Positions 45,464 to 55,774 of a stretch of 64,000 bases of DNA are shown in pieces. The DNA lies in contig VCJN01003586.1 in assembly GCA_006384855.1 (NCBI GenBank), positions 1 to 64,000 of the forward strand, in the 5' to 3' direction. How positions within the stretch are numbered: the stretch's first letter is position 1; each line of letters begins with the position of its first letter. The stretch comes from Tetraselmis striata. Its lineage: Eukaryota > Chlorophyta > Chlorodendrophyceae > Chlorodendrales > Chlorodendraceae. The translations under genes were made by a program, and so were the position numbers. The notes below the pieces were generated by a model. That model was given only the letters and a program-made list of their open reading frames with translations. It was not told the origin of the DNA and ran no database searches.

Positions 45464-48400
45464 CCCCCCCCCCCCCCCCCCCCCTGGCCGTAGCGGAGGT
45501 GTCGTGTATGATGATCTGCGGAAAGCGTGTCTGTTTCTGGCGGGTGTGTGTGTGTTAGGGTTGTGGGAGAAGGTATTTAGTTTGGACATGGCATGTTTGA
45601 AGGACTGTCGGGATATGCGGAGGAGTGTATGCAGCCATCCGATTGAGTGTCTTTGGAGTTTTCTACAGAGGCGGATCGCAGCGGCGTTGGGAGGTGGAGG
45701 GGGTTGGACGGAGTTGCTTCTTGGATCCGGGGCGGAGGTCCGGGGCGGATGACCGCGAGGTTATGGATAGCTTCTAGTGTGAGTTTGTGCATGGCACCGC
45801 TGCGGCTGAGGCGGGTAGTGACGGGGATAATTTCAATCGGACACAACCATCCCTTCACCATGTGTTGGACGGTGATTTTCGTGGATGAGAGCGTGCACGG
45901 TGGCATGATTGAGATCAGTGCAGTATTCGAATTCGATGATCTGGATTGTCTTATTGGATTGCTCTAGGATCGCTATTGGGAAATATGGTTTCGGTGGCCG
46001 GGTCCCAGTCGAATCCGACGACGCATACTGCGTCCGGCATTGCAGTGTTTTGGGCGGAGGTGGGGGGTTAGCATGGTCGTGGGGAGCGGGATGCATGGGT
46101 GCTTGGGCGGCGCTGCGACCTTCGGTTTCCCCTTCTTGGGTGTCCGCTAGGCGGTCGGGGTAAGTTGCGGATGCGCGGGATTGTGTGTTTGATTCTGTCT
46201 GTTAGGTCGGAGATCAGGGTGCCTCTGTTGGGGGAGGAGAAGTCGGCCACATGTTTGTTGCTCGCGTCCGTCGACAGTACGTGCCGGCGACCGCCGTTCA
46301 TGACTTCCAACTCATTGAGGGGGAGTTTAAGCGTTTTTCTGTTTTTCGTGTATTTTTAAGCGTGTCGGTATGTCTTAAGGCCCGCCATGGAGGGGCAGTT
46401 GCCTGCCATGTGACTGTTCCTAGGATGCTGTCCGCATTTCCCGCATGTGAAGGACGGCTGGCCTTTGCGTCCCATTCGGCTTGCGTGTGTTCCCACATGA
46501 AATCCAGCCTGCGGATTTTTCCCGAGGTGGTGATGTCCGAGGGGGTGATGAGGTCCGGCATTGCACTTGTGGCCAGCGCCTGGTCTCTGAGGTGGGAGTG
46601 TAGGGTCTCGTCGGAGGCGTCGCAACTTATTGTAGCGTTGGTGTGTTTCCGGAGGGCGGTTTTCAGGTTGTGTGTGTTTGTGGGGGGGGGGGGGGGTGAG
46701 TGGTGGTCGGCGCGCCGTGGTATGGGGTCAGCCACACGTCATCGGCCAGTTCGGGAGTCGCGCCTAGAGTTACGATAGTGTCAGGTCGGATTGTCCCGTT
46801 GGCTATTTCACCGGCGGTGCTGTCGGCTTGTTCGTTGCCTTCGACCCCTATATGGGCTTTGACTTTCTGGAGGATGGTTCGGAGTCCAATATCCGCTCGG
46901 TGTCTAAGTTGGGGTATGATGTGTTCGAGTAATATTTTGTGAGTGTGGCGTTGCAAGGTGACCAAGCGGTACATCATGTGTTCTGTTAGATGAAGGGAGA
47001 CATCGCTATCTGAGACGACGTACTCCGGAAGTTCAGACTACAGTGCCACCGAGATGGCGGCCAATTCGGCTCTCGTGATGGTGCGGCGAATTTCGTCTGC
47101 GTCCACTCCCCCTGTCCGGCGTGTAAACCCCGGCGCCGGTTCCCACCCCTCCGCCGCGGTGGATACGGGAGCCGTCCGTGTATGTGAAGCGTTTCGGGTC
47201 GTGCCGTCGTTCAAGGGTTGTATGGACGGGATTGGGATTGTCCGCGGGCTGAGTTCCGGCGCGGCGGGTGGCATTTGCCAGTCGCGGGGCGGTCTGGGAA
47301 GACGAGGATGATTTTGCGGCTCTGGCTGCGTCCGAGCCTATTGCAATTAATTATTTTCTGAGAAATAATTCTGTATGAACTGAGAAATATTGAATTATTT
47401 CTCAGTACTCGTACTCGCGGCGTTGTTCCGAGAAATTTAAAATTTATTTCTCAGTTCTTACAAGTACGGCGCTGCGCGTCCGGGTCTGGATGTATCATCT
47501 GAGAAATATGCTATTTTAGCTAACACGCTGTATGTAAAGTTTGCAAATATTTCCCGAAACTTCGCATAGTCACCTGGGCTGCGCGCGCGGAGATAAGGCC
47601 GTATTATATTGTTCGCGTCGCCATTCCCCGCGCGGGCCGGCACAGCGCGTCGGCACCGCCCACACACCCGCCGCCATCGCCTGCGCCAGGGTTCCCGCCT
47701 ACTCGATCTCTCCACGACACAGGTGTCGCCAACCGCCCTTGTCACGCAGTGACCTCCCCGTCTGTGGGTTCCGCGGTTAGGGGGGGGGGGGGGGGGGAGA
47801 GAAGCGGGCGGAACCGGGCGGCGGTGGGGCGGCGGGCGGCGGGCGGCGGGCGGAGGTCGCGGGCTGGTAGCAGTCGCTACTCGCTACCCCCGGAGTACCA
47901 GCGCATGTCGCCCTTCGCTAGTTCATAATTTCGCTCGCTCGTTGTCGCATCCTCCTCATCGTCGCTACATCGTTCTCGCCACGTCGAACTTGACTTCATC
48001 TATCAAAGCCGGTGCGCATCCTCGGTGGGCGTCCCCGCCATAGGATCCTTGACATCTGAAGTCTTCTTCTGTCCCTATCTCGCCTCTCGCTCTCGTCGCT
48101 ATGCCGCTTCTCTTGTGGAATCCGGAACCATGTGCTCCGGTCACCGCTCCGAAACCAAGTGTTTCGTCGCACGGCTAGGAATAATGAGCAGAGATTTGGG
48201 GAAAAGGGATTCTTACAGTAGCTAGTAGCGACTACTTATTTGGCTTGCATAACTTACCCGCGCGCTGAAATCATGTTCTAGAACCCCAAATAAATTAATT
48301 GTTTTGCGGAAAGTTTTTCATGAAAATGCATTTTTGCGTATTTCTCAGTAAGTGATACAATATTTCTCAGAAAATGATTTCTTACAAAATTATTTCTCAG

Positions 48401-49350
48401 TTCATACTAAAAAATATTTCTCAGTTCATATTTCTCAGTTTTTACAAAATTATTTCTCAGTTCATACCAAAAAATATTTCTCAATCAATATTTCTCAGTT
48501 CTTCCAAAATTATTTCTCAGAAAAATAGACAGTCAGCCTATTGGCCGTTGAGTGATGTTAAGGTGGAAGTGCGGCGTGCGGCCGGTCTACAAGACCATGA
48601 GGGCAGCCGTCATCGTGGTCGAAGCTTCTGCTGCGTTGACATTTGCGAGGTAGGGGGCGGAAGCCATTAAGTACACTCCCACCGGGCCATTTGGTGCCGA
48701 GGTCCGTGTATGGTGCTATCTGGGTGGGTTGGTCCGGGGACCGGAATTTGGTGAGGTCCGCGGGGAGCTCGCACATTTTCTGCATGTAGGCGGGTGGTTA
48801 AGGAGATGAGCGTTCTTGCAGGATACGTCTGTCAACTCGGGGAGGGTGAGCACTTTGGCGGTAGACTCGTGTCGCTGAGCGTGCACGCGACGGAGAGCGT
48901 GTTGCACCGCTCTAAGCATGCATTTGTCATTGTATTCGGGGTTGGCGAGGGACGCTTCAGCCCACAAGTATATGCCATTGAGGGCCTAAAGCCAAAAACT
49001 GCACTTTCGGGGTACATGCTGTGATATTGGGAGGTGTAGATCGATTTGTTGAGGGGGTCGCTGAAAAGTTTTTTGCGAGCATAGAGGGCGGTGGTGATTG
49101 CCAGTGTAAAGTGGTCATCCGTGGCCCATCTATTCCTTCGGATTTAGTGTTTGCAATTGTCGTCGGCACTCGTAAGGGTGCCTATCCTGCCTAGGAGCGC
49201 ATAAACCTCCTCCGCGAAAGTCTTATTTGTTCGGTCCGGTCTGAAGAGCAAGCGGAGGTGTTCGACCCTTCGTCGGTCGAGGGTATGGGAGGCTGTGCCG
49301 TACTAGGTGTGCGTACCGAATGCTGAAGTAGAATTCCCCCATGGGCAGGG
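45464..49350 (-). mobile_element. LINE with RNase H domain and zinc knuckle, minus strand, interrupted by a DNA transposon
   Basis: Right to left: weak RT-side remnants at 48.6-49.3 kb; an RNase H start with NDGT near 47.2 kb and RRTITRAELAAISVAL at about 47,040-47,090; RNase H block KVKAHIGVEGNEQADSTAGE at about 46,800-46,865; a zinc-knuckle-like FTCGKCGQHPRNSHMAGNC at about 46,400-46,460; and a C-terminal block with IQIIEFEYCTDLN (about 45,910-45,950) and GWLCPIEIIPVTTRLSRSGA (about 45,800-45,850). The order RT, RNase H, CCHC-type knuckle and ExK-like end matches RNase H-bearing LINEs of algae and oomycetes. Frame changes show it is inactive. Confidence 0.65.
47344..48534. mobile_element. 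Non-autonomous DNA transposon of about 1.19 kb inserted in the RNase H LINE
   Basis: The insert is flanked by the 9-nt direct repeat AGCCTATTG (47,335-47,343 and 48,535-48,543). Near the ends, TTTTCTGAGAAATAATTCTG on the left matches TTTTCTGAGAAATAATTTTG read inward on the other strand from the right. Both ends carry many copies of (A)CTGAGAAATA, about four on the left and ten on the right, typical of subterminal transposase-binding arrays. A 9-bp target duplication suggests a Mutator-like family, though 8 bp (hAT) cannot be excluded. The middle (47,600-48,240) is GC-rich with a G run at 47,779 and no transposase. Confidence 0.7.
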
Positions 49351-49589
49351 AAACCAGGTCCGGGTTGCCGGTGGCGAGTTTGATTTCCACTTGGTGTTCA
49401 GGGGGGGTGGGGGGTGGGGGGGGGGGGGGGCACACGCGGCGGGTTGAGCGGGGGGGGATCCCGGGGTTTCGATTTAGGTTCGAATGCGATGGCTTGCATA
49501 TACAGTGTGCGCGGTCCGGATTCCGTATCCATAACGGATTCGGCTAGTTGTCTTGCAACGGTAGCATGCTTAAACTACGAGGAGTACCA

Positions 49590-49650
49590 CAATCCTCGTA
49601 GCGACCCGGGTTGGGGGCTTATGGCTCAACCCAATCCGTGTCGATTCGTA
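49590..49650 (+). repeat. Outlying unit of a 70-nt repeat family
   Basis: CAATCCTCGTAGCGACCCGG, GGGGGCTTATGGCT and CCAATCCGTG match the units of the array at 50,334, about 750 bp away. Confidence 0.6.
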
Positions 49651-49954
49651 CGATATCATAGAACTAAGCTTCACATGTCAAGATTGCAACAACGGATTGT
49701 AGTTTAGATTTCCAGCTGACCGCGCCATGCTCCGTAATGAAGAATAGGTATCTAGATCGGGAGCGTCTGGCTGATAGATCGCTAGCATGATCTAAACCGG
49801 CGCTGCATTTAAGCTGCAAACTGCAAGCCGGAGGACTCCAAGCAACCCAAGCCCAAGCCTAGCAAGCCCAAGCTCGCCGAGGTCGACGAAAGACGGCGCG
49901 GCCCGCCGTCCCGGTTCCCCGCCACGCGTGCCTACCAGTCCACTTTCTACTACT

Positions 49955-50215
49955 GCATTCTGCAGTGCAGGCTGCAGTACAGCAAGTTGCAGGCAGGCTG
50001 CAGTGTAGGCTGAAGTCAACATGCTGCAGTACTGCAGGTTGCAGTAGCACTGAAACTGCTGATTATAAGGAAGGGCGGGACAGTGAAGGGCATATATTTG
50101 GGGCACTTTGGGTAACTGCACTGCAGCCCCTTTTCGAGAAGTACTGCAGGCTGCAGTGCAGTAGCTTTACTGCAAGCTCCAGTTTCTGCAGCCTTCAGTG
50201 CAACAGATACTGCGG
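49955..50215. repeat. Cluster of CTGCAG-centred palindromic words
   Basis: Words such as CTGCAGTGCAGGCTGCAGTA, GCTGCAGTACTGCAG and GTACTGCAGGCTGCAGTGCA recur in two clusters (49,955-50,060 and 50,108-50,215). The self-complementary words make the strand able to fold on itself. No coding signal is seen. Confidence 0.65.
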
Positions 50216-50333
50216 CCCAACCCTGGTGCCTACGATCCTGCGCCAAAGGGTGCGGAAGTAGAGGCGCGAATGGCGGCAAATTGGGGCGAGCGGGCACGTG
50301 CTGCGGTGGATACGGGAGGGAGTGCCAGTATCG

Positions 50334-50575
50334 CAATCCTCGCACCCGGATTGGGGGCGTATGGCTTAAGCCAATCCATACCGATTCGCAGCTTTGACTA
50401 CAACATCCCTCACACCCCGATTGGGGCTGATGGCTTAAGCCCCACTTGCAGGTATGCCGCTTACTATATTGAGCACCACAATCCTCATACACAGATTGGG
50501 AGCTTATGGCTTAAGCCAATCCGTACCGATTCGTAGTATTGATTACAACAATCCGCACACCCAAATTGGGGCTTA
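50334..50575 (+). repeat. Tandem array of about four 70-nt units
   Basis: Units start near 50,334, 50,403, 50,478 and 50,548. They share CAATCCTC-CACA, ATTGGGG-CTTATGGCTTAAG, and CCAATCC-TACCGATTCG. Each unit contains the inverted pair GATTGG and CCAATC around the palindrome CTTAAG, so each could fold as a hairpin. Confidence 0.65.
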
Positions 50576-50833
50576 TACGTCGCATCGTTTCGCAGAATTT
50601 CATTATCAATAATATGGATTTTGTCAGGACTGCCCAGCGGCCAGTGATCGTTGCCGACCTCAATTATGGCGTCGGCAAGGAGGATTGGGACAAAAAGGCA
50701 TGGGGTCAGAAGGAGTTTGGCAGTCTCTTCGAACTCGGAGAGCGCGCTGGAAGACCGAGTTCGAATGGTGAACCCCGAGCCCGGGTCGTTGTCTTTGTCA
50801 GTCACATTCAGATTGGCGACTTCCGAGCGCTTT

Positions 50834-51437
50834 GCCGTCGCGTGAGGCTAGGGCCGCGTGAAGCCTTAGAGTGAAGGCTAGGGCTTCCGGAGCCCTAGCG
50901 TGTGCTAAAACTCCCACGCTGGGGGGAGAACCTTTGTAAGTACTCGTGGCAGTACTTAGTGAAACATGGCTCTTACTCGTAGCGTTTGGCGAATTGAGTT
51001 GGTTGCAGAATGTAATCTCTTACAAGTTGCTGGTGGCATTCGATATTTATCCTATAGCGGTCCGACTCGGCACCGCGGACAGGCAGCTAGTATCATGATG
51101 ATTAAGGAGTTGTAGCGCGTACTATATGTTACAAGGAATATTACTGGCGTCTGGTTGTGGAAGTACCAGTAAATAATACGCGTGCTGAAATATCAGTACG
51201 GCATTACATGCGCGTGCTGAACACTTGGCCATAATCTCGGCGTCACTGGTTTATGGTGCGTGGTATTAGGGTAGTCGCTAGGCGCAACCCTAACAACCTT
51301 CAACCACCTCCTTATGGCATCTTAGGTTTTTGTGACGTCACAAGTCCCCTCGTGGTGGGGGTTTTGCACACGCTAGGGTCCCGGAAGCCCTAGCCTTCAC
51401 GCTAGGGCCTCACGCGGCCCTAGCCTCACGTGACGGC
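50834..51437. mobile_element. 604-bp element with terminal inverted repeats of about 85 bp (MITE-like)
   Basis: The left end (50,834 onward) begins GCCGTCGCGTGAGGCTAGGG and the right end, read on the other strand from 51,437, begins GCCGTCACGTGAGGCTAGGG. They stay alike for about 85 nt, including GTGAAGGCTAGGGCTTCCGG and CCCTAGCGTGTGC. I count roughly 90% identity by eye. No target duplication is clear and there is no coding region inside. This is a non-autonomous DNA element or a foldback repeat. Confidence 0.7.
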
Positions 51438-51616
51438 AGCTGCCACCTGGTAGGGTGCAATGCCGCGTGTCGGGCTCGACGGAACCCTAGCACACCCTGG
51501 GTATCTCTGCCCTAGGGTCGCGGGGTGGTAGGGTCTCCATACCCTGACCACCTGCCCTACCCACCTCGTGTGGGTACCACATATATTGCCCAAGAATGCT
51601 CCACTTGGACATGTGG

Positions 51617-51684
51617 CACTAGGAGAGATTGAACCATGGTCTCTTGGCTCAAAGCCGGCCATTTTAACCAAATTCCTCCTAGTG
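51617..51684 (-). other. tRNA-like unit with pol III A-box and B-box-like words
   Basis: On the minus strand a 68-nt unit has a nine-pair end stem (CACTAGGAG with CTCCTAGTG). It contains TGGTTAAAATGG, which fits the A-box consensus TRGYNNARNNGG exactly, and GGTTCAATCTC, close to the B box. The T stem does not pair well and the anticodon arm is poor, so a working tRNA is unlikely. It may be the head of a tRNA-derived SINE or a decayed tRNA. Confidence 0.35.
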
Positions 51685-52442
51685 GGACATCGTGCATCGT
51701 GCGCGCGCGCTGCTGGTAGTGCTCGGTTGTCACCATTCAACGCGGTACCGAGGTAAAGTTTTGTAGGAACGGTTGATAGCCGCGACCAGCACTGCATAAA
51801 GTACTGCACGGCGTGGCTGTGACCTGTGGTGAGAGGCTTTATCGCCACTGGCATTCACCCCCCTGAGTACGGGTAAGACCAGCAACGCTGGTCTGAACTA
51901 AAGCCCTAAAGGCGTCTGAGAAGTGCCTATAGTGGCGGAAGCGCTAGGAGACGGAGATCTCCTATGTCTCTTGGCTCTTGCTCGCTGCGAGCGACGACGC
52001 CGGCGCCAAGATTTATTGCACCGCCAAGAAGCAGCACGGCGAGAAGGAGATTGGCGACCGGGATACGGGAAGAACTCAGTAAACTCGCCCCCGAGGCGGA
52101 CGGTGGCGCCTTCCCAACGGCCAACTTCTGCTTGAACGTGGGGAGGCGTTTCTTGAGACCTTGCGAAAGGGGGACGAGCAACGCGACACCATGAACGACT
52201 CCATGTTGTGGTAGACTGCGCTCGTCCAACAACGCGATGACACAAAGCTCTGTATAAGCGGGAGGCCGGGTACACTGCCTGGCGGGAGGTCCGCGAGTAC
52301 ATGGCCATGCTCGATTGGGTGGGCGATGACCCGCCGGACGACGATCCGCACTGCCCTAGCGAGGAGACCCATGACTAGTCGAATCGGGGATAGTCCACTA
52401 GTCGCTGTCTCGCTGACATGTTGACTAGGATGTTACGATTAT

Positions 52443-54335
52443 ATGGTCAAATGTAGTCATCTAGAGGTTTTCAGTACTTAGCAATGTTGTACTGCGCACG
52501 ATCCCCGCGGTCGGCGCACGGACTGGGGCCTGCCGGCCCGCACCAGCACCACGACCTGAGGGATCCCGACCTGAGGGACCGCCCTCGGGCACCGGCACTC
52601 TCTGCTTTGCGCTCGCCTCAACCGGCTCGCGCAGGCAGTCTCGACTCTAGCAGTCGAGCAGAGTGTCAGCAGAGTGTCAGCTTACTCTATGCCGACTCGG
52701 ACCCGAGCCTCAGCCTCCCGAGACGCTACACCTTCCCCACCCCGCGAAAGCAAGATGCCCCCTCGCCATGTACCGGAAGACGCCCTAGTCGACGACGCCC
52801 CGGGCGGCGCCACAGCGGCATCCATCGCGGAATTGGAAAAACGCCTGACGGCCCAAGCGGAAGCCCTGGAGAAGCGGCTGGCCGAGCAGTTCGAGGCGGC
52901 TACGGCCGCCTTACTCGCTCGACTGGCCCCTCCCGTGCAATCGCCTCCTCCCAAAGGCACCCAGCCAGCCATTCCCGCGGGCGCGCCTGCGCCCGAGGGT
53001 TGTGATCAAGGAGCGCAAGAGCCCCTTCCTGCTGAGCTGGACGCACTCGACACCGAGCTCGAGTACGTCGACTTCGCCTACTTCGGCCAAGTCCCCCCTT
53101 CCGGTCTGGAGCCACCCCCACGCGACGGCGACGAGCCTCGCTTGTGGATTCTGACCGACGACACCGAATTGGAAAAACGCCTGACGGCCCAAGCGGAAGC
53201 CCTGGAGAAGCGGCTGGCCGAGCAGTTCGAGGCGGCTACGGCCGCCTTACTCGCTCGACTGGCCCCTCCCGTGCAATCGCCTCCTCCCAAAGGCACCCAG
53301 CCAGCCATTCCCGCGGGCGCGCCTGCGCCCGAGGGTGGTGATCAAGGAGCGCAAGAGCCCCTTCCTGCTGAGCTGGACGCACTCGACACCGAGCTCGAGT
53401 ACGTCGACTTCGCCTACTTCGGTCAAGTCCCCCCTTCCGGTCTGGAGCCACCCCCACGCGACGGCGACGAGCCTCGCTTGTGGATTCTGACCGACGACAC
53501 CGCCGCCCGCGGCCTCGCGGAGCAGCGGGGTCCGACAGCGTACGACAAGTACCTGTATCTTCGCTGTTATGCTAAGGCTTGCGGCCAATCCCTGGCGGTA
53601 CGGCCGTCACTGCAGTACAGTGTACAGTACCTGGGCCGCCCGTCCCGCGCACGGCGCCCGCGCCCGGGCTCTAGAGCGCCCTGGACGGTGTCGATGGCGG
53701 CCGAGCCCCACCTTCTTGCCGCCCTCTCTCCGGCGCCGGCCTGCCGACCAAGTTTTGGAGCGTCTCCCCGCTGGAGCCTTCCGCCGCTTGGTCCTTTTCA
53801 GCCACTCCCACTGACTGGCTGCGTGACGCCTGCCTGGCGGCGGGCGCCCAGCCGCCCCCCAGTGTCACGTGGGCATCGCACAGGTTGCGCAAAGGCGCGG
53901 CCTCGGCAGCGAGCTGCTATGCTGCGGTTCTGCTGCTAGCTCGTCCCCGTCCGGCCGCTACACTTCGCTACCTGTGCAAGCCTTTGGCTTTCGTCTCTGG
54001 CAAATCGTGCCTCCTTGGGTAAATGGTCAGATGTAGTCATCTAGAGGTTTTCAGTACTTAGCAATGTTGTACTGCGCACGATCCCCGCTGTCGGCGCACG
54101 GACTGGGGCCTGCCGGCCCGCACCAGCACCACGACCTGGGGGATCCCGACATGAGGGACCGCCCTCGGGCACCGACACTCTCTGCTTTGCGCTCGCCTCA
54201 ACCGGCTCGCGCACCCACCCACCCACAGCCATCTTTCTGCGCTAGGAGACACCCAGGCCAAGCCTGTGGTTCTCGTCTTAGCCTCCGATGTAAGCGAGCT
54301 GACATTCTTTGGCAAATCGTGCCTCCTTGGGTAAA
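52443..54335 (+). mobile_element. Short tyrosine-recombinase (DIRS/Ngaro-like) element with split direct repeats
   Basis: A 190-bp repeat (A) at 52,443-52,632 recurs nearly unchanged at 54,023-54,213. A short second repeat (B, CAAATCGTGCCTCCTTGGGT) lies just before the second A at about 54,000-54,023 and again after it at about 54,312-54,335. This gives the order A1-body-B1-A2-B2 known for tyrosine-recombinase retrotransposons. The body encodes a coiled-coil protein and a stretch with SHRLRKGAASAAS, like the HxLR motif of tyrosine recombinases. No reverse transcriptase is seen, so it is a reduced, broken copy, young judging from the near-identical repeats. Confidence 0.5.
52830..53501 (+). 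repeat. 336-bp tandem duplication inside the tyrosine-recombinase element
   Basis: Two adjacent 336-bp units (52,830-53,165 and 53,166-53,501) are almost identical; I see only a few base differences. Being a multiple of three, the duplication doubles a 112-residue coiled-coil and Pro-rich stretch (ELEKRLTAQAEALEKRLAEQ and onward) without changing frame. It must be recent. Confidence 0.85.
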
Positions 54336-54775
54336 TATATTTCTACAGGGCGGGCGACGGTGCGCAATATGGTTTCCCGCATTTTGGCTGTCCGCATTTT
54401 AGCGAAGGCCCTCTAATCCGTCCTTATTTCCAGATAATCACATGCGACCGCCCTCGACGATTCGCGCCGCGTGCGCCGCCTGCCGGCCGCACCGCCAGCA
54501 GCAGTACAGGTAGCAGTACCGTACCTGTAATTTTTTTTCGCCCCCGGGAAAAAAAGTACCTGTAACGTTGCTACAGTGTGCAGCCGCTACTATCTTAAGG
54601 CGCGACTACAACATGAACATATTTTAATAATGCAGCGCCGGCGGTACTACAAGGGTATCGGCTTGTAAGGATTCCCTACCGCCCGCTCCAATATACCAAT
54701 TTGCATTGTACCCGCGTAGCAGCCATCTTCGATATACGAGGGTATGGTCGCTGTAGGGGACCATTCTGATTGCCT

Positions 54776-55060
54776 TTTTATTTTGGTGATTTCCGATATC
54801 GCCTTCTGCTGCTAGCTCATGTAATTATATAACAATAATGAGCAGGGGAAAAGTGAGCGACAAAGCATGCAGTCCGTAATACAATATTATATTGGTGAGT
54901 GGATGTTTTTTATTTACATCGGGGCTTTCACAAAAACGCACTACAAAGAGAACTAAGAGCAATTATGAGAGGTTGCCAGCAAAAGAGATACTTAAGCCTG
55001 AGTGGATGTTTCCTATTGCCTATTGGGGTGGTTTCCTGTTCGCGTTTTGCAGCTATACCT
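54776..55060 (+). mobile_element. Fragments resembling the 3' end of the 29-32 kb LINE
   Basis: GCTAGCTCATGTAATTATAT at about 54,812 matches the words at about 32,130. GTTTCCTATTGCCTATTGGG and GTTCGCGTTTTGCAGCTA (55,009-55,055) match 32,088-32,130. GAGTGGATGTTT-type words also repeat at 54,897 and 54,999. These look like tails of two 5'-truncated insertions next to each other. Confidence 0.5.
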
Positions 55061-55141
55061 TATGTCACAATATTATTTCATGTTTTTTTTTAATGTCACA
55101 ATAATATTTAAGCAGAGATTAGCAGCGACGTAGCACTCAGA

Positions 55142-55171
55142 TAGCGACCATATACTATAATATGGTCGCTA
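55142..55171. other. Perfect palindrome TAGCGACCATA / TATGGTCGCTA
   Basis: Arms 55,142-55,152 and 55,161-55,171 pair over 11 bases with an eight-base loop. Single copies of the GGTCGCTA word also occur near 54,755. It may be the end of a small element or a binding site upstream of gene B. Confidence 0.6.
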
Positions 55172-55774
55172 CAGCCTACAGCTACCTGCTGTATGCGCTG
55201 ATGTCATCCATCAGCAGCAAGCCTGTCGACATTCACCGATGAACCGGCGGGCAGACGACTACTAACGTTAATACCTGGTACGACACTTGCTGGAAGCACG
55301 ACGCACGCTAGCGACTACCCAGTACTCTATCTGTGAGTGACTATGAATTCATGACGTGATGCGACGACGGCACGGCATTCGCGGCACCGTTGGACGGCGC
55401 TTTGAATTTGAATCGGTGCCAAACTCGCTACGAAAGCACCGCTGGCTGCGAAGCGTCGGCTGTAACGGGCCGCAAGGAGCCTAGCAGATATCCCCACCTA
55501 CATGGTCGGTCGTCTCGGACGATAGCGACTAGCCAATCGGAGGACGCACGAATTTAGATCCGTTTAAAGCTGAGAGAGCCTCCTGTCGCGGCCAGTTGGA
55601 GGGGACGCGCGCAGCAGTATCCACTCGCGACTTGTCACTGGGACACCAATTGAAGGTAAACTTTCGTCAACCAATCACACTCGCAGTTCTGACACGGAGG
55701 CAGCCGAACTCCGAAGTCAAGCCTTGCCCTTCCCACTTTTAATTTCGCTCCACGCTGTCAGGCAACCAGCAGCC

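Noticed and set aside
46251-46778. Plus-strand Cys/Val-rich frame of about 175 codons
   Set aside because: It is antisense to the RNase H LINE, whose motifs are on the minus strand.
50334-50575. CRISPR array
   Set aside because: The units are adjacent and diverged along their whole length, with no unique spacers and no cas genes.
51426-51854. Minus-strand frame of 142 codons
   Set aside because: It crosses the tRNA-like unit and the end of the inverted-repeat element, so it is not a protein gene.
55724-55774. Upstream in-frame ATG as start of gene B
   Set aside because: It would put 17 residues before the signal peptide. The ATG at 55,775 gives the same 89-nt exon and the MAS start seen in gene A.
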